Notes under the pieces: generated by a model
What the model was told of the DNA's origin: nothing
Database searches by the model: none
Seen by the model: the letters and a program-made list of their open reading frames with translations, nothing else
DNA from: Dastarcus helophoroides
Taxonomy: Eukaryota; Arthropoda; Insecta; Coleoptera; Bothrideridae
Direction of reading: 5' to 3'
DNA length: 64,000 nucleotides
Assembly: GCA_028583605.1 (NCBI GenBank)
Contig: CM053328.1
Span: 30,921,578 to 30,985,577, forward strand
Shown: positions 53,960 through 63,332 of the stretch, one piece after another
Position numbering within the stretch: the first letter of the stretch is position 1
How the letters are laid out: each line of letters opens with the position of its first letter
Program-made: the position numbers and the translations under genes

Positions 53960-54175
53960 TTTTCACTGGTCCTTGGTTATGTTCAAAAATTGAAATACAA
54001 ATTTTGTCCCTTGTAACCAAGAAATATTAAAAAACACAACAAAGGTTGCTCTATTTTAGAGCGCAACAAATATTGCTCTATTTTAGAGAAGAAGGATTAA
54101 AAAACACAAAAAAGGTTGCTCTTACGCGTTTCGATAGCCAAACTATCATCTTCAGAGAGATGCTGAGTATCCCTC
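53960..54175 (-). mobile_element. P-family element, minus arm with internal duplication
   Basis: GTCCTTGGTTATGTTCAAAA, AATTTTGTCCCTTGTAACCA and ACAACAAAGGTTGCTC, followed by a partial duplicate of the AAAAACACAA..GGTTGCTC segment. The hammerhead-like motif lies at 54119-54159. Confidence 0.85.
54119..54159 (-). ncRNA. Hammerhead-like motif (P family, copy at 54.1 kb)
   Basis: All parts are kept: CTCT/AGAG stem I, CTGAAGA, T, stem II GATAGT-TTG-GCTATC (the C-G pair replaced by T-G wobble), GAAA, fully palindromic ACGCGT stem III, and A before the cleavage point (allowed H). 41 bases, as in copy 1. Confidence 0.6.
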
Positions 54176-54530
54176 TGGTCTTTGGTTTCCAAACTTCTAA
54201 TCTAATAAATATTCAAACCTGTCGGTTTTCCTGTGCATTAGAATACTTGCCTTCTGGGGCCTTCCTAGAAAGCAACCACTTTGCTGGGCGTTCGTGTTTC
54301 AATTGTTGGTAGTTCGGCTACTTAGGATTTACTATACACGCTCAGAGGACTGCAAAACTGTAGCTTAGGTTGCATTCTATTTGCATACGACACTTGTTGG
54401 AGTTGTCCACCTATGGACCAGATGTGGCGGGGTACTTAGGAGTCACACAAAAGTTGATTCTATAGTACTTAATTGCCGGAACATTTGTTCGCATTCGAGT
54501 TGGATATACCAATATAGTCATTTTCAGAGA
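54175..54530 (+). repeat. Dispersed repeat family R copy
   Basis: GGTCTTTGGTTTCCAAACTT, AATATTCAAACCTGTCGG and CTTCTGGGGCCTTCCTAG, then GACACTTGTTGGAGTTGTCC and GATGTGGCGGGGTACTTAG. It continues directly from the P-family copy. Confidence 0.7.
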
Positions 54531-54690
54531 GATACTGTGTATCCCTCTGAAGATGATAGCTTGAGAGAGAGATACTGAGTATGTCTTTGAAGATGATAGC
54601 TTGCCTATCGAAACTCGTTTAAGCAACCTTTGTTGTGTTTTTTAATCTTTCTTGGTTCCAGGGGACAAGATTGGTATTTCAATTTTCAAA
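54530..54690 (+). mobile_element. P-family element, plus arm, degenerate
   Basis: Two partial GAAGATGATAGCTTG segments (54548 and 54585), the second followed by CCTATCGAAACTCGTTTAAG, then AACCTTTGTTGTGTTTTTTA and TCCAGGGGACAAGATTGG. The core CTGAAGA is changed to TTGAAGA. Confidence 0.8.
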
Positions 54691-55561
54691 ATTTTAAGTT
54701 TATCATTTGGATCTTCAAACCTTTTTCTTATAAATTTCGAGTTTTTCTCAGAAACTTGGTTTATTCCCTGAAAATTTCATGCCAAAATTCAAATTTTATT
54801 TTTATAAATTTTGAGTCTTTTGAAAAGTAAACTGTTTTTCTCTAAATAGGGTGTTAAAGCTTATAAATAATTCAATCGAGTATTTTTTCAAAATTTAATG
54901 TTTCAGCTCGAAATTTCGACTGCAAATTGAATTATAAGTTTAAGAATCTTCAAATCATGATTGATGAAATTACAAATTTAAAAAAAAATTGAATATTTGA
55001 TTAAGTTGAATATTTGGGTACAAATTCGAATAAAAAAGTATTTACTATACATAAATTAAGAATTTGTTTTTCGAAATTTTAAGTTTGCAATATTCTTATT
55101 TAAACTTTAAATTTTTAATTTTTTATTTAAAGTTTCGACTTAAAACTCGAAAGAAGACATTTTCTGGAAATTTAATTTCGTTTTTTAAAATTTCTTTGAG
55201 CGTGTTAAGCTTCAATTTTACTTACTAAAAAATCTTATATTTTTTTTGTAAATTTTACGTTCAAAGGCAACATTTTCATTGCAAGAAACACAGAGTTTCG
55301 AAAAAAGCTTCATTTATTTTTAATTCTATGTTTTGCCTTTGAAGTGTTGGATTTTCATACTAATCTTCGATTTTAAATTCAACATCTTGGATTTTTCCAG
55401 ACAATTCAGTTTCAAGTGAAAACTCTGATTCAAACTTGAAAACTTGGAAAGAAATTCGAATTTTCAATTTAAAATCAAATTTTCGGGATTAAAATTCAAC
55501 ACGAAAATTCATTTTTTTGCATACATAAACTATGATTTAGCAAAAAGACGTTAAGTTTCTT

Positions 55562-55700
55562 CATAACTATTAAATTTATTAACGGTCAAAACAACAACAG
55601 ATATTAAAAATTCCTCAATGTTTCGATGAATATTTGCTTTGACCGGACCTGGTTTCGCTTTACAGCATCATCGGCGGTTATATCAGCAATTTATTTAGGC
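55562..55700 (-). mobile_element. PLE-1 3' tail with hammerhead-like motif
   Basis: The minus strand reads through the motif at 55634-55689, then CGAAACATTGAGGAATTTTT and GTTAATAAATTTAATAGTTA. Same layout as the tail behind the GIY-YIG domain at 30017-30233. Confidence 0.8.
55634..55689 (-). ncRNA. Hammerhead ribozyme-like motif in PLE-1 tail, copy 2
   Basis: Same 56-base layout as 30092-30147. Stem I is ACCG/CGGT (full Watson-Crick; copy 1 has a G-U). Stem II is GCT-GTAA-AGC (copy 1 GCA/TGC, a compensatory double change) with the GTAA loop unchanged. Stem III is ACC-A-GGT. Core CCGATGA and GAAA are unchanged. Confidence 0.62.
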
Positions 55701-55809
55701 GTTGTTAGACATGTCAGTTAGTTGAGTTTCTTTGCAAAACACTGAGCTTAAACTTTAAATGTTTTATTCTTTCATTAATATTTCGACTTAAAACTTGAAA
55801 GGTAGATTT

Positions 55810-56010
55810 TGGTGGAACGGACTGGTGCTTGGTTATTTTTAACAATTGAAATACAAATGTTGTCCCCTGAAACCAAGAAAGATTAAAAAAACGTAACAAA
55901 GGTTGCTCTAATGCATTTCAATAGCCAAGCTATCATCTTCAGAGGGATACCCTGTGTTTTTGATCTTTCTTGGTTTCAGGGGACAAGATTTGTATTTCAA
56001 TTTTTGAAAT
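55810..56010 (+). mobile_element. P-family foldback element, copy at 55.9 kb
   Basis: The left arm GGTGGAACGGACTGGTGCTT, ATTGAAATACAAATGTTGTC and the inverted right arm TTGGTTTCAGGGGACAAGAT surround a minus-strand hammerhead-like motif (55906-55946). Target duplication is not clear. Confidence 0.82.
55906..55946 (-). ncRNA. Hammerhead-like motif (P family, copy at 55.9 kb)
   Basis: CTGAAGA, T, stem II GATAGC-TTG-GCTATT (closing pair G-T wobble), GAAA, palindromic ATGCAT stem III. In the copy at 54.1 kb stem III is ACGCGT, also a palindrome. Stem I AGAG has one mismatch. Confidence 0.55.
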
Positions 56011-56765
56011 GTAGACTTTTTTCTACAAATTTTAAAGAAACTTAAAATTTCCACCTTACCGGTAAAGTTTCTGTAATTTCCCCAAAGTATCGAAATGTAT
56101 AACATATCTTAGAAGTTTCATCTTAAAATTCAATTTATTTAAATAAATTTAAATGTTCTTTGTTGGCCTGTTTTTACATTTTGAATTCGAGAATATTTGA
56201 TTATGTTTCATTTTTAATTGCTAGTTTATTTATAAATTTTTACTGTTTTTTGAATATTTTCAGTTCTAAAATTAAAGATTATATCCACTTTATTTCAAAA
56301 TTCGAACTTTAAAAACGAAATAGGCATCAAATTCGTTTTATAAATGACAAGTTAGGTTTTTTATTAAGAGTCCGAGTTTAAACCCAAACAATTTCGGCCT
56401 ATTTCGGTATGAAACCGAAACTGCCGGTCAAATTCGTTTTTTTAGCCGAAACAGAGACCCAAACTGAAACTTCGGGGGGTCTCTAGTTGAGATTCAAAAA
56501 TTTCTTAACGTGCTCAAATAAATTGAACTTTCCAAGTTCTCTGTCTCAATTGTATTTTCATTTATAAAAAGAACGACAGGCCACTGCATCTTCATAACTA
56601 TAAACGCCTCGAATTGCTCAAAATTTAGCCACCCTTTACTGGTAGTATTGACACGACTTTTTTTTTCGAAATAAAAATTGTCTAATGTAAAAAGTTTTGC
56701 GAATCAATGATTTTAGTTTAGGGTCTAAAACACATATATTCACGACATCAGATGTATTTACAATT

Positions 56766-59700
56766 CTAACTTTTTCGCCAATCTTTTGTTGATTTCTTGG
56801 GATTGGGAATGACAAATGTATTTAACGAGCTGCTGAAAAATTCTTTCACGTAATACGCGGAATATCCACTACTGGTGCTAGGAACTCTTCTTTGTGGTTT
56901 TGATTTTCTAGAATAATACGACTTACTTCTTTTGTCGAGGCACTTGAAGGTAGATTTGGTCGACATCTTCTCTTTACTCTTTGTAAACCCATTTGGGTTG
57001 ATTTTGTGGCATTTTCGATAGTGCTCTGACAGCAAGTACGCTATGTATTCCCAAATTTTCTGACTGTCGCTCGAGACTGCTTGAGAACTGAGAAATTTCT
57101 CAACAACAGGTTTGCATTTTTCTCTTGAATGCTTCGGTAGGGAATTTACAATTTTTAAGATCTCTCCCAAGGGCACATCTAATAACGATCGCGGTATTTT
57201 TGCGTATTCAGATGAACGGGAATCGGGTATTTCATTGTTTTTGTTGTGTTGTAATAATTTCCGTGGAGTGACTTCATCTAGTTCTTTGGATTCAATTTCG
57301 GATTTTGTTTTCAAATCCTGGAACTTATTCGTAGGGTCTTTTTGGAAATATGTTGGAACGTTTTTCTTTTGTTTGTGACTTTTTGGTTTTAGAGTTGATT
57401 TGGTAATATTTCGGACTGCAGCGTAAGATTGCCTTAAAACTTCTAAACTGGTTTGATTGTAGGGTTATTCTGTGGGGCTGTGAGTCATATGAGGTTTATT
57501 AGAAGCTTCTAACATTTTTTGTAATGTTACTCTGCCTTTTGTCTTAAAACTACTATTGACAAATCTTGCTGAGTCTGCTAATTCATCTTCTACAGTAGCT
57601 TGAATAATTCGCTTCTGATCTTGGATATTCTTTAAATTGTCACAGTAAGCTTTCCATAGTTTACGTCTGATCACTTTTTTGGAATCTTTTCGGATGATAT
57701 CGTGGGTCTTAGATATTTTATGAGGTGATTTGTATTCAAATGATTTCTTGTCAGTAGTATTTGGTCTTATTGGATCAATTTCAATATTAATTTCGCCATT
57801 GTTCTCATTTGAAGGCATGATTAATTGCCTGTATTCATTTTTTGTTGCTAACGTGTTTGTCTGTATATTGTGCTTTTCAACTTTCGTTGACATCGTAGCT
57901 CTACTTACCATGTCTATATTTTGATATTGCATTGATTGGTAACAATCGTCATCTGGATGAAAATTTCGTTTATCTTCCCATCCTACAGCTGTCCTATAAT
58001 TACTGCGATATTGTTTAGTTCGTGCAATTTCCCTTATGATATCATAAGGTGGAAGATTTTGATTAATGCAATCATTTCCCCAGTTTATACCTCTCTTACA
58101 GGTTGTTGTTAATAAACGACAGTGAATTTCCTTGTTTTGCGTTTGTTTCGGTACTGTACTTATTCCAATATTTTTTTTGACAGTTCTACCAGTTTATTAC
58201 TTAAACAAAGTATTTTTTCGGCCAGACACTAAGTCAGACTCTGAAAAAAGAAACGCCAAAGCTTCTAAACTTAAGTCAGTCTTTTTGTGCATTTTTGTGT
58301 ACCTTGATAATGTGTCTATACATTCAGTAAAGTATTCGTTAACACTCTTTTTGATTAATTTTTTAAAAGTATTCGTTTTATCATTAAATGCTTTCAAACT
58401 TTCTTGCTGGAAATTATTGACAATTTGGTCAGCGCAATAATATTTGTTTTCGTCTCGATGTTTTACTCCTTTTATTTGTTTTGGTCTTGCTAACATATCA
58501 TCGGAGTAATATTTTAGACAAGAATCTGAAGCGCTAGCTACAATATTAGCATCAAAGTTTTGAATACTTCCTTCTTTAAAAATATGGTCACCATCCTTCA
58601 TAATAAACTTGATTTTGTTTTTGCTTTGGATACGAATAACTAATATTTTCTTTGTCGTTGTAATTAGACCATATTTTGGATACTTTACCAAATGTAGAGT
58701 TGCTAGTATCATATTTTCTTTTTCTATTCGCGGAATAAGGACAAGCTGGGTTATGTCTTGAATGAACGCTTTTAACTTTGGGATGTAAAAAGTAATCATC
58801 TAAATATATACAATCCAAATCTTTCGGCGTTCTTAAAATATTATACAGAGGTTCCGTTTGTGCGTTAGCATCTTTGCAAATTACTTCTTGTGTTTGCTGC
58901 TCCTTTGACAAACGTTCAATGATTTGGGTTGATTGGTGAAGAGACATATTCCTTTTTGTCGATCGTTTACCTATTTCCTTGCTTGATAAAACATCTTCAA
59001 TTGGGGCACGTTTATTTTTGTTTAATTTGTTTCTCTGTTTTTTATCTGGCCACAATTTATGTAGCTGTTCTAAAATTTCATTTATGGTGTTTTCCGATTT
59101 TTGTACATCTTTTGAAATTATACACTTAAGTATGAAATCGACCTCTGAAGCAGATAATTTGCAATTTACACCTTTAGGCGATCCTTTCGTGCATTTTTCC
59201 TTATCCACGGTGCGATTGGAGTCAAGTGTATCATCATTTTTAGAATCGTCACTTAGATCTGAAGTAGAAGCGGGCAATGTTTGACAAGAACTGGTGTTTG
59301 TGGCGTAGATTTTTTTTATTACCTTTTTTGGTTTTTTCTTTTTGACTTCTCTTGTTCGATTGTTATTTGATAACGCTGCATCTACTTTTAAAAATTCATT
59401 CAGTAATTTTTCCGGACTATTGCTGTTATTAATTGAAGTACTTTGTTTTCCATTATTATTTTGCAACATACGAAGCAGGGAATTTTCATTTAAAAGTGCG
59501 ACTAAATTGCTTGTAGAACTAGAAGACTCTATAAACGTATCTTTAATTTTTTTAATGATGGTACTAATTTGATCACTTTTTTCCAATAGTGATAACCTCC
59601 GCTTTGATTTTTTAGAAATTCTGGGAGGTTTTCTTCGATTCTGCTTTGGTTTCAGCATACTAACGCTGTCCGAATCGAGGGCTAAAATTGTGGAATTTAT

Positions 59701-60987
59701 TATTTTTATATCTGAGGAACTTTTTCCACCCAAGTCGTTTATCTTAGTTACCATTTTTTTAATATTATCGATTGTCCCTTCACTTGCACTTTTAATATCA
59801 GTTCCTCTTTGGGTCATTGTGCAGGTGCACGCTTCGCAAGTGTTTGTTTTGTTTGTGCATTCGGTACATTCAGAAATTTTTGGTAGCAGATCCACACCTA
59901 CACATTTCGAAAAACTCGTTTCACTCACATTTGTAGACAAAGTACTGTACAAATTAGCTTCTGTTGTTTTATCACTCGTTTTTTTCTTACAATTGCAGTT
60001 TTTTGTATGTGGACCTGTTGGATAAGAATCTACAGCATTCACCTCTGCGTCCATAGTAACTGCTTCTTTTTGAAACAGATTTGGTCCCCAATTTTCTTGA
60101 AAGCTTCGTTGAGTGGAATTATTTCTTGATATTTTCTTTGCTACCACTTCCTGGTTTGATGTTGCATCTGAGCAATCTTGAAAACATAAAGGAATTCTTG
60201 CCACTTCTTTACCTAGTTCTTCTATAGCTCCTATCTGACTGTTAGATTTGCACAAATCATTTTCAATGCTCGCCAATTTATCTAGAAACACCTGCGCTAT
60301 TTCAATACTTTGCTCTTCTATACTAATCTGTTTTTTGTATGGTGTCGTTTCTTGAATTGTTTGCCCACGAAAGGAATGTTGCATTTTAGATTTAGGCTTC
60401 ACATTTTTAATTAAATCGTTTTGTGATATCACTGTTCCCACAGAAATCCTTTGAGATACATTTTGATTCTGAAGTAACGCCCTGTGAATATTGTTAGCGA
60501 TTTCATGTAAGGACAAAGCTTTCAACATGGTTATTAAGTATTGCTCGGTGTGACTCGGATTTTTCTGAATAGATATACTACAAGCTGCCTTCAGATCGTG
60601 AACGGAGTTTGGGTCATCGCACGTTTGCTGAATTTCTTCCTTCGTCTCATGCTTTTCCTTTTTCTAGAAAGTAAAACAGTGTCATTACTTTATTTAAAGG
60701 ATTTACGAAAATAACTTGTTAACAGTGTTCTAAATTCTGCCATCGATTAAAATTTGAAGATTAAAAAAGAAAACTTAAGCAAAAAAATAATAAATACGTG
60801 CGTGATATTTTTTGGGAAAAATTTATATACTACACCTTAGTCGTTTTTGAAATCAAATAATCTGCAGACTAGCAGATACTTACCTTAAACAACTTGGCAG
60901 TTATTTTCTTTAAGTTCTTTATTAACTTGCTGAAATAATGTTTTATTACAAATGGAAATTTTAATTTTGACGACTAACTTACACCAT
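56766..60987 (-). pseudogene. Gene B: unrecognised three-exon gene with frame lesions
   Basis: Exon 1 contributes only ATG GT (60987-60983, donor GTAAGT). Exon 2 is 60929-60884 (acceptor TTTCAG, donor GTAAGT). Exon 3 is 60663-56766 (acceptor TTTCTAG). The joined start reads MVKLIKNLKKITAKLFKKKE. Exon 3 is open for 646 codons past Met 60528, then shifts by one extra base near 58600, then meets TAA TAA at 58199-58194 and TAA at 57467-57465. The same frame continues between stops with protein-like sequence (GNDCINQNLPPYDIIREIAR; LDVPLGEILKIVNSLPKHSR). The total is 1,316 codon positions. It is Ser/Lys/Asn-rich, with a Cys cluster (SECTECTNKTNTCEACTC); no known domain. It may be a decaying gene, or a gene ending at 58197 with a degraded extension. 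Confidence 0.7.
60884..60929 (-). CDS. Gene B exon 2
   Basis: 46 bases between TTTCAG and GTAAGT, encoding KLIKNLKKITAKLFK. The codon split with exon 1 (GT|C, Val) and the phase-0 join to exon 3 both work, which supports the three-exon start. Confidence 0.75.
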
Positions 60988-61559
60988 CGTAGGTTTATCG
61001 GTGCTTCCACATTCACTGCGATAGGTAATGGGATTTTTTGAACATTACTTCAACTAGACGGACGACACACTTCAATAAATTTACATTGTTTTATTCACAC
61101 GGTACAACTAAAATTTTTCAACTACAAATATGACAAATTAGTCAATAAGACATTTCTAAATAATATGCGATTATGGTTGACAACTACTAAAAGGACTTTT
61201 TTTGGACAAGTTCCGAAAAAGCCTTCATATTTTAGAGCTAATCGTTTAAAATATTTTTCATGGGGGCGTATTTCTATTAAATGTGCCTGTTTCACAAGTG
61301 CGCTGTTTCAGTAGTAATAAAAAAAATGAACCTTTTCATTCCATTCGTTCCGACTTATTTCATTAATTTTTTTTCCATAACATAGGCCCCATAGTCGACA
61401 CGTCCAAGCAGAAGTTTAAAAAATCTTTAAATTCAACTTCGTATTGACGCTATTGGGGATACCAACCATTTTATTCAGGCTTTACAACAATGAGGTTGTT
61501 TTGACACTTATTGAAAGTAAATCTGAGGGATGAGAATCTTCCTTTTTAGCTATGTTCTC

Positions 61560-61985
61560 TGTAGGTATAGTCGCTGCGCTGGTTCTTTTTCAAACAGATT
61601 TGTTCCTCAACTTTGGTAAAAACTTTGTTGCACGCAACTCACTTTTGATACTTTTTTGGTACAACCAATTTCTATTGACGGCAGTGCTGATGGGGTGTCA
61701 CTTTTTGAAAGTTTCAGCAGAATCCTTTCTAATGCCCAGACCAATAGGTTTGAACATATATTAGATTCGAAGTTTGGAAACCAAAGACCGGTCTTTTATT
61801 TCCAAACTTCGGATCTAATAAATGTTCAAACCTATTGGTATATGCATTAGAATTCTCATCTTCTGGGAACTTTTCTAGAGAGCAACCGCTTCGCTAATTG
61901 GCAGTTTCAACTGTTGGTAGTTCAGCTACCACTAACACGCCTAGACGGCTGCATAAATTTGCAGTCAACTTACATACAGGATCCT
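61560..61985 (+). repeat. Dispersed repeat family R copy with 98-bp palindrome
   Basis: 61741-61838 is an inverted repeat. CCAATAGGTTTGAACATATA and AGATTCGAAGTTTGGAAA are mirrored by TTTCCAAACTTCGGATCT and AATGTTCAAACCTATTGG around CCAAAGACCGGTCTTTTA. The right half continues as the R family (GCATTAGAATTCTCATCTTC). Confidence 0.8.
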
Positions 61986-62409
61986 TTGCTAAAATTTTGT
62001 TTAAAATGTCTAGATAAGTAGAACTATACTCATTGACAAATTGAGTTCTTCAGATTATTGCATTTTTTTTGAAAAATGTGCCTTTTTAACACTTTCACTG
62101 ATTTATTTCAGAAATACAAAAATAGATCAATGAAATTGTGGTTTTTCATCACCGAAACATAGAATGATTTGATCCAAGAGTAAATAAGCACTTCCAATAA
62201 ACAGTATGCTCAAAAATTAACACCAAATTTTGGAAAATTTGAATTATTAAAAATTCAGGTTTTTAAATCTATACTGACATACTGATCTAATTTAACCTAT
62301 TTGATGGACACCATAATATGCCATCAATGTATAATATGTTCTTATAGTTATCTCTATAAAGATTTTTTATTTATTTAGATGCGATTGAAAAATTATTCAG
62401 ATTAGTTAA

Positions 62410-62615
62410 TGGTTGATGGAAAAAGTGGATGATGCAGATTCTGTAACGCAGCAACAGAAACAACAGAACACCTGCTCTGCGTATGAATGGCCCAGTTCTG
62501 TAAAAAGCTCAAATTTCTTGAAAGAGTGATTCTGACACCTCAAAAAATAAGAGAAACTTCTCCTAAAAAGATAGTAGACTCTGTAATAAGTCTAAACATC
62601 GTGGACAATTATTAA
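62410..62615 (+). pseudogene. LINE ORF2 C-terminal remnant
   Basis: CRFCNAATETTEHLLCV then, after an in-frame TGA, MAQFCKKLKFLERVILTPQK and IRETSPKKIVDSVISLNIVD. The C..C........H...C motif plus the P..I.....KK....I ending is the typical C-terminus of R1/Jockey-type LINEs. The family differs from the one at 30.9 kb. Confidence 0.75.
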
Positions 62616-62699
62616 AAAAAATAGAGTGCGCACAAAAGATCCTCAGTGCTGAGTGTAAAAGCCTATATGACTCTATTTCAAAACTGTAACTGTACTTAA

Positions 62700-63330
62700 T
62701 GGTTTGTAGCTTTAATTTGAGTCAAGTTAACTCGAGCTGATTCGGTGTAAATATGCTCAAAGGCTCGAACTTTACTCGTTAAATACTAGTAAACCGATTC
62801 ATTCGCTTGAGTAAACGAACGGTCAAATTCGACTCGAGTTGAAATTGTGCCAACTCAGTTTGGGTAACTCGGTTTGAAACCGATCTGCGTGAATTTCCAA
62901 TTCGGTTAACTTAGTGTGAAATATTGCCGACTTGGTTCATCTCTAATTTACTTAAATAAGAAGACGTTTTCTTAAAACTACTACTCTTAATTCAAAATTC
63001 GTTTTCGCAAAATTCACAATTTTCTTCACAATCTCACATTTTGTCTTAAAATTCGTCTATTTTTTCGTAAATTCGACTTCCGAAAATTTCACTTTCTGTA
63101 GGACGACTCTTCTAAATTTCAACTTTTTTATCAGAATTTTCGACATTTAAATTCCTCCTCTTTGAAATGTGGTCATTTTTCTCAAAATTTGATTTTCTAA
63201 ACATTTCGACTTTACATAAATATTCAGAAAGTTTTAATGTACCTCTTAAAATACGCCTTTCTCTTAAAATTTCGTTTTTTATGTCAAAATTGTATGGAAC
63301 AAGCCTCCCCAGCTTATGTTTAAGCTAAAA
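62700..63330. other. Non-coding stretch: TCG-rich repeat then satellite
   Basis: 62700-62940 repeats CTCGAGTT / AACTCGGTTT-type words without clear periodicity. 62940-63300 is AAATTTCGAC-type satellite. No gene. Confidence 0.45.
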
Positions 63331-63332
63331 TA

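Noticed and set aside
54046..54626. ORFs of 65-88 codons on both strands
   Set aside because: They run across P-family and R-family repeat boundaries; no conserved protein motif.
58929..60025. Plus-strand ORFs of 66-111 codons opposite gene B
   Set aside because: Antisense shadows of the long minus-strand frame; hydrophobic composition mirrors the Lys/Asn-rich sense strand.
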